Assembly: GCA_040756715.1 (NCBI GenBank)
Contig: JBFLYE010000186.1
Coordinates: 1 to 25,695, forward strand
Length of the DNA: 25,695 nucleotides
Direction: 5' to 3'
From: a bacterium
GTDB lineage: Bacteria; UBA9089; UBA9088
The translations under genes were made by a program, and so were the position numbers. The notes under the pieces were generated by a model. That model saw only the letters and a list, made by a program, of their open reading frames with translations. It searched no databases and had not been told where the DNA came from. Below, piece by piece: positions 8,007 to 15,353 of the stretch. Within the stretch, counting starts at the first letter, position 1. Each line of letters begins with the position of its first letter.

Positions 8007-8671
8007 TCGGGAGAGGAGAGGAATTTAAGGAGAGAGAGGTTATCAACCAGGCTATACATAGGAATGCCCTTTTTTATATCTTTGTAATCGGGACAAGGAA
8101 GGTTTCTTAAGGGAGGGTGGTTTTCGTATCTTTCATTTTTTATCCAGCCATCAATTGTAAGAAAATAAGCACCTCCTCCCTTTTCCCTTATTGGTCCATA
8201 AATAGAGGAAAATAAAGAAGAGACCCAATTTCCCATCACAAGCCTCTCTTTTTCTTTGTTTATGGTGATATGTCCATAATTTGGAGGAATAATAACCTTA
8301 TCACCAGAAGATGCGCTAACAAAATAGACATCAGAGAAATCATCCTTTTGCATGAGATATATTGCCCTTCCCTCTAATACTTCATAGATTTCTGGATAGG
8401 AAAGATTGCTATTAGCAAAATTTGGGTGAAAATGACCTGCTGTTTTTACATATTCACATCCCAGCATATTGGGAGGGATAATGGTAATATCATACCTTAA
8501 ATTATGGGCTTTTATTTTTTCTCTATCCCCTTCATTTTGAGAAAGGTCTCTATACATATAATAGAGGGGAAAATCCAATGCTTTTTCTTCATAATCTTTA
8601 TCATAAAGAAGCCCTTTTAGATCAAAAAGCCTTCTTATCTCAGGGGTTTTTCCTTCAATTAGGCTTAACAT
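8003..8671 (-). CDS. Cupin-type glucose-6-phosphate isomerase (cPGI family)
   Basis: The 222-residue cytosolic protein matches the metal-dependent cupin phosphoglucose isomerases first described in archaea, which interconvert glucose 6-phosphate and fructose 6-phosphate. Metal ligands are visible: His80 and His82 in KTAGHFHP, Glu94/Glu97 in PEIYEVLEG, and His134 in IIPPNYGH. Length is slightly above the usual 190-200 residues. The gene starts immediately after the stop of the response-regulator gene (no intervening base), so the two are co-transcribed. The family is mainly archaeal, so horizontal transfer is possible, but base composition looks like the neighbours. Confidence 0.88.
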   Translation of the reverse strand: MLSLIEGKTPEIRRLFDLKGLLYDKDYEEKALDFPLYYMYRDLSQNEGDREKIKAHNLRYDITIIPPNMLGCEYVKTAGHFHPNFANSNLSYPEIYEVLEGRAIYLMQKDDFSDVYFVSASSGDKVIIPPNYGHITINKEKERLVMGNWVSSLFSSIYGPIREKGGGAYFLTIDGWIKNERYENHPPLRNLPCPDYKDIKKGIPMYSLVDNLSLLKFLSSPD

Positions 8672-9082
8672 TTAAGCAAGGAGAAGCATATATTTTTTTC
8701 TTTCCTCCTCTTCCTTGTGAAAAAGTCTATTTATCCTTCTTAAGAAATCATCTATATGAAGGGGCTTTGTAATAAATTCCTCTGCACCTTCTTTAAATGC
8801 CTTTATTTTTTCCTCTGGATTTATCCTTGCGGTAACCATAGCAACCGGAATGTGCAATGTTTTTCTACAGGCTTTAAGCCTTTTTAAAACATCCCAGCCA
8901 TCCATCCCAGGCATCATAATATCAAGCAGGACAAGATCGGGCTTTTTTTGGTAAGAGATATCAAGGGCAGACATTCCATCATAAGCAATTGTAACCTCAT
9001 AGCCTTCCATCTCAAGAATGGTTTTGATTATCTCGCTGATATCTATATCATCATCAACAATTAAAATCTTCTTCTAGCCCAT
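8672..9082 (-). pseudogene. Receiver-only response regulator with in-frame TAG at codon 3
   Basis: A CheY-like receiver domain is complete from codon 4: KKILIVDDDIDIS (acidic pocket Asp10-12), phospho-acceptor Asp54 in LLDIMMPGMDGWDVL, VTAR and FITKP, then a short charged tail. The expected start ATG (9082-9080) is followed by GGC and then TAG (9076-9074), with the frame otherwise intact. No ATG, GTG or TTG lies between that TAG and the ATG at 9010. Starting at 9010 would remove beta-1 and the acidic pocket. A promoter whose -10 lies 6 nt before the 9082 ATG supports that ATG as the original start. The gene may be a recent nonsense mutant, carry a sequence error, or start at a non-standard codon such as ATT (9067). 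No output domain or kinase is nearby. Confidence 0.75.
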
Positions 9083-9088
9083 TTTAAG

Positions 9089-9118
9089 ATTTTACATTTT
9101 ACAAACCAATTTTGTCAA
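9089..9118 (-). promoter_or_regulatory. Sigma-70-type promoter of the response regulator
   Basis: On the minus strand: TTGACA (9118-9113), 18-nt spacer, TAAAAT (9094-9089), then six bases to the ATG at 9082. It has the same near-leaderless layout as prs, fliM and queA, and runs divergently from the flgF promoter. Confidence 0.65.
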
Positions 9119-9127
9119 TTTTTTTCT

Positions 9128-9154
9128 TAAGTATTTTTTCTATTTTTCCGATAT
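9128..9154 (+). promoter_or_regulatory. Sigma-28 (FliA)-like promoter of the flgF operon
   Basis: TAAG (9128-9131), 15 nt, TCCGATAT (9147-9154) resembles the FliA consensus TAAA-N15-GCCGATAA. The same layout occurs before flgB and, with one extra base, before flgM. The -10 ends 10 nt before the flgF ATG. Confidence 0.75.
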
Positions 9155-9164
9155 ATTAAGTGAA

Positions 9165-9935
9165 ATGGAAAGGGGAATTTACTTTAGCGCAATGGGGATG
9201 AATAGCTTGTGGGGGAGTATTGAGACAATAGCAAATAATCTGGCAAATGTGGAAACATCTGGATACAAGAGGGATGAGATGGTTTTTGAAGAATTTGGTT
9301 CATTTAAGATAAATAGGCTTTATGATGAGATTATAGAAACACCCATAGGAACATCTGATCCTACACCTTATGTGGGAGAATTACCAAAGGGTGTTGGAAT
9401 TGCTGATGTAGCAACCATATATACCCAAGGAGCAATAAAGTATACAGAAAATCCTCTTGACCTAGCAATAAATGGCGATGGCTTTTTTGCTGTGGAAACA
9501 CCAAACGGCGAAATGTATACAAGGAATGGGGCATTTACATTAGACAAAGATGGATTTTTAATCACCCTGTCAAAACATAGGGTTTTATCAATCCTTAATA
9601 CACCCATTCAAATACAAGATCCAAATTTTACCGTAACAAGTGATGGAACAATAATGGTTGGTAGCAACGAAATAGCGAAGCTTAAAATAGTAGATTTTGA
9701 AAATAAGAATAATCTTAACAAGATTGGCGATACATTATTTAAGACAGAGGAGGTGCCAAAAAATGCCTTTTTTGAGGTAAAACAAGGCTTTCTTGAGGCT
9801 TCAAATTGCGAACCTGTTTTGGAAATGGTGAGGATGATTGAGGTTCAAAGATTATATGAGGCAAACCAAAAGGTTGCCTTAACATATGATGAGCTTCTTT
9901 CAAGGTCTATAAATGACCTTGGAAGATTAGCATAG
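9165..9935 (+). CDS. flgF: Flagellar proximal rod protein FlgF
   Basis: This 256-residue rod/hook-family protein is exported by the flagellar type III apparatus and forms part of the rod. The N-terminal rod motif reads [28 protein letters not shown]. The central FlgE/F/G domain contains [20 protein letters not shown], and the C-terminal motif is [29 protein letters not shown]. It is the first gene of flgF-flgG-flgA-flgH-flgI-flgJ and lies 10 nt below a sigma-28-like promoter. FlgF is chosen over FlgG because the next gene is the better FlgG match and the order fits. Confidence 0.92.
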   Translation: MERGIYFSAMGMNSLWGSIETIANNLANVETSGYKRDEMVFEEFGSFKINRLYDEIIETPIGTSDPTPYVGELPKGVGIADVATIYTQGAIKYTENPLDLAINGDGFFAVETPNGEMYTRNGAFTLDKDGFLITLSKHRVLSILNTPIQIQDPNFTVTSDGTIMVGSNEIAKLKIVDFENKNNLNKIGDTLFKTEEVPKNAFFEVKQGFLEASNCEPVLEMVRMIEVQRLYEANQKVALTYDELLSRSINDLGRLA

Positions 9936-9945
9936 GAGGTATAAG

Positions 9946-10737
9946 ATGGAAAGAAGTTTATGGACAGCGGCAACGGGAATGAATGCCCAGCAATTTCACC
10001 TTGATGTAATAGCCAATAACCTGGCAAATGTGAATACAACAGGCTATAAAAGGGATAGGGCAGAGTTTGAAGACCTCCTTTATGCCACATTGAGGCTTCC
10101 GGGAACACCCATTACAGGTGGAGGAAAAATACCAAGTGGCATACAGGTTGGCCATGGTGTAAAGGTAGCCGGGACACAAAAGATTCATTTGCCTGGCTCG
10201 CTTGAGGAGACAAAGAATCCATTGGATCTTGCCATTGAGGGCCCTGGATTCTTCCAGGTTCTCCTTCCAAATGGCGAGATAGGTTATACCAGGGATGGAG
10301 TATTCTCAAAGGATTCTGAGGGAAGAATTGTAAATGCAAATGGCTATATCTTACAACCTGAGATAACCATTCCTGAAGATGCAACAGATATATCCATTAT
10401 GGAGGATGGCTCTGTATTTGCCATAATGGGAGGGGATATGAAGACACCAGAGGAGATTGGAAAGATAGAGCTTGTCCGCTTTGTCAATCCTGGTGGCTTA
10501 TCAGCTATGGGTAAAAACATCTTAAAACAAACCGCTGCCTCAGGTGAGCCTTTAACCGGAACACCGGGTGAAGGTGGATTTGGAAGGATTGCCCAGGGAT
10601 TTATCGAGATGTCAAATGTTAATGTAGTAGAGGAAATGGTTAGGATGATTGTTGCCCAGAGGGCATATGAATTTAGCTCAAAGGCAATCCAGACAGCAGA
10701 TTCTATGCTGGGTGTGGTAACCACCTTAAAGAGATGA
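9946..10737 (+). CDS. flgG: Flagellar distal rod protein FlgG
   Basis: At 263 residues the length equals typical FlgG. N-terminal [46 protein letters not shown] and C-terminal [37 protein letters not shown] are hallmarks. The central portion carries [15 protein letters not shown]. It builds the distal rod that passes through the P- and L-rings encoded just downstream. A strong GGAGG lies about 6 nt before the ATG, overlapping the flgF stop. It overlaps flgA by 4 nt (ATGA). Confidence 0.97.
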   Translation: MERSLWTAATGMNAQQFHLDVIANNLANVNTTGYKRDRAEFEDLLYATLRLPGTPITGGGKIPSGIQVGHGVKVAGTQKIHLPGSLEETKNPLDLAIEGPGFFQVLLPNGEIGYTRDGVFSKDSEGRIVNANGYILQPEITIPEDATDISIMEDGSVFAIMGGDMKTPEEIGKIELVRFVNPGGLSAMGKNILKQTAASGEPLTGTPGEGGFGRIAQGFIEMSNVNVVEEMVRMIVAQRAYEFSSKAIQTADSMLGVVTTLKR

Positions 10738-11435
10738 TGAAGGAGTCGGGAGTCAAGAGTCAAGAGTCAAGAGTCAAAGCTATTGGCTATTGGCTATTTA
10801 TCGCTTTTAATGTTTCTGCTCAGATTCTTTCGGGAGATGAGATAATGAGGGTTTCAAAAGAAAAGATAGAAAGCCTTGTTAATGATGGAAGGATTGAGAT
10901 TGAAGAAAGGAAGATTTCCGACCTCTCCCTTCCGGATGGAAACCTTAGATTAGAGGCAAATCCTAGTATTTCATACCGAAATGCCTTGGTTGAGATAAAA
11001 ATCTTACTTGATGGAAAGGAGGAAAAAAGGATAAAGCAATCCTTTAGAATAAGAAAATTTCAGGATGTATTTGTTGCGGCAAAGCCATTAAACACAAAAG
11101 ACATTATCACAGAGGATATGATAAAAAAAGAAGAGAGAGAAATAACAAGCATATCTGGGTATATTACAGAAAATGAAAAAATTGTTGGAAAGGAGGTAGG
11201 AAGGAGAATCCAAGAAGGAGGTATAATCCTTTCACATTATATTAAAGAACCTCCTTTAATCCATTTTGGCGATATTGTTTCTCTCCTAAAGAATGGCAAT
11301 GGATTTTCTATAAAAACAAAGGGAATGGCTATATCAACCGGTTATAAGGGAAAGGAGATTTCTATTAGAAATCTTGCATCAAATAAGATAATTAAAGGAT
11401 TTGTTGTAGAAAAGGGGACAGTGGAGGTGAAATAA
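10734..11435 (+). CDS. flgA: Flagellar P-ring assembly chaperone FlgA
   Basis: The 233-residue periplasmic chaperone assists FlgI polymerisation into the P-ring. The SAF domain and C-terminal beta region occupy about residues 115-233, with [33 protein letters not shown], and [27 protein letters not shown]. Residues 1-34 form a signal peptide encoded largely by two heptanucleotide arrays: the charged n-region (residues about 4-15) by GAGTCAA units and the hydrophobic core [10 protein letters not shown] by TATTGGC units. The gene begins in an ATGA overlap with flgG; a second ATG follows immediately at 10737. The stop abuts the flgH ATG. Confidence 0.93.
   Translation: MMKESGVKSQESRVKAIGYWLFIAFNVSAQILSGDEIMRVSKEKIESLVNDGRIEIEERKISDLSLPDGNLRLEANPSISYRNALVEIKILLDGKEEKRIKQSFRIRKFQDVFVAAKPLNTKDIITEDMIKKEEREITSISGYITENEKIVGKEVGRRIQEGGIILSHYIKEPPLIHFGDIVSLLKNGNGFSIKTKGMAISTGYKGKEISIRNLASNKIIKGFVVEKGTVEVK
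10743..10794. repeat. Two adjacent heptanucleotide arrays in flgA
   Basis: GAGTCGG at 10743 is followed by four GAGTCAA units (10750-10777). After AGC come two TATTGGC units (10781-10794) and a partial unit. The TATTGGC unit recurs in flgI. GAGTCAA-like units recur between flgC and fliE and, degenerate, inside queA. Confidence 0.85.
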
Positions 11436-11520
11436 ATGCGGAATGCGGAATGCGGAATGCGGAATGTAAAGGCCTGTTGTCTGTTGTCTGTTGTCTGTTG
11501 TCTGTTGTCTGTTGTCTGTT
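11435..11520. repeat. Two adjacent heptanucleotide arrays at the flgH start
   Basis: Four AATGCGG units (11435-11462) plus AATG are followed by a 7-base link, then six exact CTGTTGT units (11474-11515) and CTGTT. The first array supplies the start codon and the second the signal-peptide core. ATGs recur every 7 bp, at 11436, 11443, 11450, 11457 and 11464. Confidence 0.9.
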
Positions 11521-12050
11521 TTGCCGAGAGCTTGTGGCTTGAGGGCTTTGAAAAAAGCATATTTTCAGACCATAAAGCCGCAAGGATAGGCGATCTCATT
11601 ACCGTTGTGATTGTGGAATCTGCAAAGGCACAGGATATGTCATCCTCCAAGCGCGATAAGGATTTAGAGATAGGTGTTCCACAAGGCACAGGTAAATTAG
11701 ATTTTATCCCAAAGCTTGGTCTAAAAGGAGAAAGTAAGTATAAAAGATCGGGTGCTACATCAAAGGCTGGCTCTATCCAGGCAAAGGTTACTGCCTCTGT
11801 TTTAAAGGTTATGCCAAATGGGAATCTATTAGTAGAGGGAGAAAAGAGGGTTCGCATAGATAATGAAGAGCAAGTTGTCTATGTCTCTGGTATTGCAAGG
11901 CCAGAGGATATTGATCCAAATAATGTTGTCCTTTCAACATATCTGGCAGATGCAAAGATTGAATATAGGGGAGAGGTTAAGGTTTCAAGCAAAGAAAAGC
12001 CATTTATCGGAGTAAGAATATTCCAAAAGCTTTTCGGGTGGATATTTTAA
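11436..12050 (+). CDS. flgH: Flagellar L-ring protein FlgH
   Basis: The 204-residue outer-membrane L-ring subunit shows SLWLEGF, ARIGDLITVVIVESAKA, ASVLKVMPNGNLLVEGEKRVRIDNEEQVVYVSGIARPEDIDPNNVVLSTYLADAKIEY and the terminal FQKLFGWIF. The ATG at 11436 has an excellent Shine-Dalgarno sequence, GGAGGTG (11423-11429, 6-nt spacing), although the ATG lies inside a heptad array. Residues 1-11 come from AATGCGG units. The signal-peptide core (repeating LLSVVCC) comes from CTGTTGT units. FlgH is usually a lipoprotein; the Cys before FAES is not in a good lipobox, so signal peptidase I cleavage after CFA is possible. flgI follows after 2 nt. Confidence 0.96.
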   Translation: MRNAECGMRNVKACCLLSVVCCLLSVVCFAESLWLEGFEKSIFSDHKAARIGDLITVVIVESAKAQDMSSSKRDKDLEIGVPQGTGKLDFIPKLGLKGESKYKRSGATSKAGSIQAKVTASVLKVMPNGNLLVEGEKRVRIDNEEQVVYVSGIARPEDIDPNNVVLSTYLADAKIEYRGEVKVSSKEKPFIGVRIFQKLFGWIF

Positions 12051-12051
12051 A

Positions 12052-12124
12052 AATGCGGAATGCGGAGTGTGGAATGCGGAATGTAAGGCTTAAGGCTATT
12101 GGCTATTGGCTATTGGCTATTGGC
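12052..12124. repeat. Two adjacent heptanucleotide arrays at the flgI start
   Basis: AATGCGG, AATGCGG, AGTGTGG, AATGCGG and AATG (12052-12083) are followed by a short link and four exact TATTGGC units (12097-12124). The two-part layout matches that of flgH, with a different second unit. Confidence 0.9.
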
Positions 12125-13087
12125 TTATTTGGTGTTTTTGCAATGCCAGCAGTAAGGATAAAGGAGATTACAAATATTAAAGGGATGACCACGAACCAGA
12201 TAATTGGCTATGGCCTTATTGTAGGCTTAAATGGAACAGGTGATTCTAAAGGGACATTTTTTACCGCCAATTCTATTGCCAATATGCTTGCCAATTTTGG
12301 GATATATGTTGATAAGACAAAGATGAAGGTAAAGAATGTAGCGGCTGTTATGGTCTCTGCCGAGCTTCCACCCTTTGCCAGAGCAGGAAGTAAGATTAGC
12401 ATTACCATATCATCCATTGGTGATTGTAAAGACCTATCTGGCGGAATCCTTATCCAGACACCCTTAATTGGTCCTGATGGCATTGTCTATGCCATTGCCC
12501 AAGGACCAATATCAATGGGAAGATTAACAAAAACACATCCAACGGTAGCAAGGATAACCGATGGTGCGATAATTGAAAGGGAGGTTATCGATGAGATATT
12601 TAAAAGCAAAACAATATCTCTATACCTTAAAAACCCAGATTTTACCAGCGCCTCATCCATAGTAGATGCAATAAACCTCCATCTTGGAAATATAGCAAAG
12701 GCAATTGACCCATCCCTTATTGAGATAGAGATTCCAGAGGATTTTAAAAACGACCCTGTATCCTTTATCTCAATTATCCAAAACCTATCTGTAAAGCCAG
12801 ATTGCAAGGCAAAGATTGTAATAAATGAAAGGACGGGAACCATTGTAATGGGAGAAGAGATAAGGATTTCAAAATGTGCTATATCGCATGGAAACCTCTC
12901 GGTTGTTATAGAGGGAGAGGAAAAGGGGAAGAAAGAGGGAAGCGTTATTTTGATGAAGGAGGGAATAAGCGTCTCAGAGATTGTTTCATCATTAAATGCT
13001 ATTGGGGCAAATCCATCTGACATTATCTCTATCCTTCAGGCAATGAAGGAGGCAGGTGCATTATTTGCTGAAATTATAATAATGTAA
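12053..13087 (+). CDS. flgI: Flagellar P-ring protein FlgI
   Basis: From the ATG at 12053 the product is 344 residues, slightly under the usual 350-370. FlgI motifs include RIKEITNIKGMTTNQIIGYGLIVGLNGTGDS, TPLIGPDGIVYAIAQGPISMG, INERTGTIVMGEEIRI and the end ILQAMKEAGALFAEIIIM. It forms the P-ring in the peptidoglycan layer. The N-terminus is repeat-derived: [10 protein letters not shown] from AATGCGG units and the signal core AIGYWLLAIG from TATTGGC units. A GTG 15 nt upstream would overlap flgH and is less likely. There is no strong Shine-Dalgarno site, so coupling to flgH is inferred. Confidence 0.96.
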   Translation: MRNAECGMRNVRLKAIGYWLLAIGLFGVFAMPAVRIKEITNIKGMTTNQIIGYGLIVGLNGTGDSKGTFFTANSIANMLANFGIYVDKTKMKVKNVAAVMVSAELPPFARAGSKISITISSIGDCKDLSGGILIQTPLIGPDGIVYAIAQGPISMGRLTKTHPTVARITDGAIIEREVIDEIFKSKTISLYLKNPDFTSASSIVDAINLHLGNIAKAIDPSLIEIEIPEDFKNDPVSFISIIQNLSVKPDCKAKIVINERTGTIVMGEEIRISKCAISHGNLSVVIEGEEKGKKEGSVILMKEGISVSEIVSSLNAIGANPSDIISILQAMKEAGALFAEIIIM

Positions 13088-13100
13088 GGGGGTGAAAAAG

Positions 13101-13172
13101 ATGAAGGAGAAGAAAACAAAGAAGCCAAAGAAGGATAAGAAGGAAAAGAAGGAAAAGAAAGGAAAGAAGTAA
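13101..13172 (+). CDS. 23-residue lysine-rich micro-ORF between flgI and flgJ
   Basis: An ATG at 13101 follows a strong Shine-Dalgarno tract (AGGGGGTG, 13086-13093). It opens a 23-codon frame encoding 15 Lys, 3 Glu, and one each of Met, Thr, Pro, Asp and Gly, ending TAA at 13170-13172. The flgJ ATG overlaps that stop (TAATG). I recognise no family. It may be a real basic peptide, a translational-coupling leader for flgJ, or a purine-rich tract that happens to be open. The ribosome-binding site and the stop/start overlap favour translation. Confidence 0.5.
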   Translation: MKEKKTKKPKKDKKEKKEKKGKK

Positions 13173-13447
13173 TGAAGATAGAATCTTATCCATTAAACCT
13201 CTACAAGACACAGGCAGATCAAAAGAAATTAAGGTCTGCCTGTGTTGAGTTTGAGGCAATATTTATTTCAAAACTCCTTGAGGGATTAAGGAAAACAATT
13301 GATAAATCAGGCTTTATTGATGGCGGGCAAGGAGAGGAGATCTTTACCGATATGCTCTATGATGAATATGCAAAGAGTATAGCACAAAATGGAAGCTTAG
13401 GGCTAGCAGAGATGATCTATAGAGATATAGTAAAGGTATATGTTTAG
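13172..13447 (+). CDS. flgJ: Flagellar rod-binding protein, FlgJ N-terminal-domain type
   Basis: The 91-residue protein consists only of the rod-binding domain: CVEFEAIFISKLLEGLRKTI, GGQGEEIFTDMLYDEYAKSIAQNGSLGLAEMIYRDI. The C-terminal glucosaminidase domain of enterobacterial FlgJ is absent, as in many other phyla. It probably helps assemble the rod in the periplasm, and closes the flgF-flgJ operon. Its start is coupled to the preceding micro-ORF. The last residues VYV and the TAG come from the left end of the repeat element at 13437. Confidence 0.93.
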   Translation: MKIESYPLNLYKTQADQKKLRSACVEFEAIFISKLLEGLRKTIDKSGFIDGGQGEEIFTDMLYDEYAKSIAQNGSLGLAEMIYRDIVKVYV

Positions 13448-13517
13448 CCTTTGATCATTAGCCTTTAATTTGTAAATTTTTTTTCTTCTTTAAAAAGGCT
13501 AATCGCTAAACACATAT
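13437..13517. repeat. 81-bp GTTTAGC-family element between convergent flgJ and dxs; possible bidirectional terminator
   Basis: Outer arms TATATGTTTAGC and GCTAAACACATAT are inverted copies differing by a 2-nt gap. An inner stem pairs ATTAGCCTTT (13457-13466) with AAAGGCTAAT (13494-13503), and the intervening loop contains a run of eight Ts. The left arm holds the flgJ stop and the right arm the dxs stop. Size and arms match the element at 3586-3667, while the interior differs. Confidence 0.7.
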
Positions 13518-15353
13518 CTTTCTTATGGAATGTGCAATGCCTTGTGAAGAAAGCCCATATTTTTCCAAAAGCTCATTTCTTTTTCCCTGCTCAATAAATT
13601 TATCGGGAAGACCTAGGGAATAAACCATTACATTTTTATCAGATAAAAGCTTAGAAACAGCCGACCCAAAACCACAAGAGACATTATGGTCTTCAATGGT
13701 AATTATCTTCCGCCTTATGTTTTTAAGAATAAGATCTTCGGGAAGGGGCTTTATAAATCTGCAATTTATAAGGGATAAAGAAAGCCTCTCTTTTTTTAAC
13801 AAAGCAATAGCCTCCATTGCAATGTCTACCATACAGCCAGTAGCAAGGATAAGGCAGTTTTTTCCTTCTTCCAAAAGCTCTCCCTCTCCTATAGCAAAGG
13901 GAGGAAGACTTAAATCATAATCAAATTTATCAAGTCCCTTTGGATAGCGAATGGCAAATGGGCCATTGTAATTAAGGGCTGTTTTTACAAGCCTCCCTAA
14001 TTCATTTAAATTTCTTGGTGAGGATAAAACCATATTTGGGCAGGATGAAAGGTATGAAAGATCAAATAGCCCCTGATGGGTCTCTCCATCCTCACCCACA
14101 ATCCCAGCTCGGTCAACCATAAAAACAACCGGTAGATTTTGAAGGCAGACATCATGGATTATCTGGTCATAAGCACGCTGTAGGAATGTTGAGTAAATGC
14201 AGACAAATGGCTTAAGCCCTTCCTTTGCCATAGCCCCTGCCATTGTAACCGCATGTTCCTCGCAGATTCCAACATCAAATGCTCTCTCAGGAAGCTCTTT
14301 AAAGAAATTTGAAATGCCACACCCCGAAACCATTGCCGCGGTTATAACCACAACCCTCCTGTCCTCTTTTGCCAGGGCTAATATAATCTCACCAAAGGCT
14401 TGTGAATATGTCTTTTGCTCTTGTTTCATTAAGGGTTTTCCTGTTTTAATCTCAAATGGGGAGCTTCCGTGGAATAATTCTGGATTTTCCTCAGCCATTT
14501 TATAACCCTTTCCCTTTTTTGTAATAATATGAAGAAGAATAGGTCCTTTTTGCTCCTTTATGTTTTTTAGGGTTTTTATCAAAAGAGAAATATTGTGGCC
14601 ATCTATTGGTCCAATGTATCTAAAGCCAAGCTCTTCAAAGAGAATGCCAGGGACAATCATTGCCTTTATCCCCTCCTCAATTTTATGGGAAATCTTAATT
14701 GCCTTTTTCCCCAAGGGAAGCCTTTTTATAAGAGAGTTCATATCCTCCCTAAACTTCATATAAATAGGGAGGGTGATAAGCTTATTAAGGTATTTAGAAA
14801 GGCTGCCCACGGTCTCTGATATGGACATCTCATTGCTATTTAAGATAACCAGAAGGTCTCTCTTTTCAGCCCCGGCATAGTTTAACGCCTCAAAGCTTAA
14901 TCCACCACCCATCGCACCATCGCCGATTACGGCAACAATTTTTTTGTTTTCTTTCTTAAGGTCTCTAGCAATCGCCATTCCCAGAGCAAGAGAAATGGAT
15001 GTAGAGGCATGCCCGGTATCAAATGCATCATAGATGCTCTCAAGAGTTTTTGGAAAGCCTGATATTCCACCCAGCTGACGCAGGGTGTGGAATTTATCAG
15101 CTCTTCCGGTCAATATTTTATGGGCATAGCTTTGATGACCAACATCCCAAATTAGCCTGTCCTTTGAAAATGAGAAGACATAATGAAGGGCAAGGGTAAG
15201 CTCAACCACACCCAGGGAGGAGGCTAAATGCCCACCTGTTTTTGATGTGGTTTCTATGATTAGCTCCCTTATCTCTTCTGCTAATTCTTTAAGCTCATTA
15301 AGGTTTAAACCTTTAAGGTCTTCTGGGTCTTTTATTCTATCAAGCCTATTCGT
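13506..15353 (-). CDS. dxs: 1-deoxy-D-xylulose-5-phosphate synthase, apparent ACG start
   Basis: Dxs condenses pyruvate and glyceraldehyde 3-phosphate in the first MEP-pathway step and is thiamine-diphosphate dependent. Motifs include GHLASSLGVVELTLALHYVF, DVGHQSYAHKILTGR, GDGAMGGGLSFEALNYAG, GICEEHAVTMAGAMA and the DRAGIVGEDGETHQG segment. The conserved N-terminus (LDRIKDPEDLKGLNLNELKELAEEI) is fully encoded upstream of the first conventional start, a GTG at 15209. No ATG, GTG or TTG precedes it in frame after the TGA at 15366-15368. The codon correctly spaced (6 nt) from a strong AGGAGG is ACG at 15353-15351. From there the product is 615 residues, the family norm. It overlaps the fliM end by 8 nt. 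The terminal KICV and stop derive from the 13437 repeat. Confidence 0.93.
   Translation of the reverse strand, partial: TNRLDRIKDPEDLKGLNLNELKELAEEIRELIIETTSKTGGHLASSLGVVELTLALHYVFSFSKDRLIWDVGHQSYAHKILTGRADKFHTLRQLGGISGFPKTLESIYDAFDTGHASTSISLALGMAIARDLKKENKKIVAVIGDGAMGGGLSFEALNYAGAEKRDLLVILNSNEMSISETVGSLSKYLNKLITLPIYMKFREDMNSLIKRLPLGKKAIKISHKIEEGIKAMIVPGILFEELGFRYIGPIDGHNISLLIKTLKNIKEQKGPILLHIITKKGKGYKMAEENPELFHGSSPFEIKTGKPLMKQEQKTYSQAFGEIILALAKEDRRVVVITAAMVSGCGISNFFKELPERAFDVGICEEHAVTMAGAMAKEGLKPFVCIYSTFLQRAYDQIIHDVCLQNLPVVFMVDRAGIVGEDGETHQGLFDLSYLSSCPNMVLSSPRNLNELGRLVKTALNYNGPFAIRYPKGLDKFDYDLSLPPFAIGEGELLEEGKNCLILATGCMVDIAMEAIALLKKERLSLSLINCRFIKPLPEDLILKNIRRKIITIEDHNVSCGFGSAVSKLLSDKNVMVYSLGLPDKFIEQGKRNELLEKYGLSSQGIAHSIRKICV

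Noticed and set aside
8672-9010. Response regulator starting at the ATG at 9010
   Set aside because: This would remove beta-strand 1 and the acidic Asp pocket of the receiver domain, while the missing part is plainly encoded upstream.
8672-9082. Recoding of TAG as a sense codon
   Set aside because: TAG ends etfA, flgF, flgJ, fliM, dxs, the MEMO1 gene and the protease at sensible positions, so it works as a stop in this genome.
11435-11520. CRISPR-like repeat array
   Set aside because: Units are 7 bp, directly abutting and without spacers, and they are translated as part of flgH; no cas gene is present.
12038-12052. flgI starting at GTG 12038
   Set aside because: It overlaps the end of flgH and adds five residues before the signal peptide; ATG 12053 is parallel to the flgH start in an identical array.
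13506-15209. dxs starting at GTG 15209
   Set aside because: It would drop 48 conserved residues, including GHLASSLGV, which are encoded in frame without a break and preceded by a strong ribosome-binding site.
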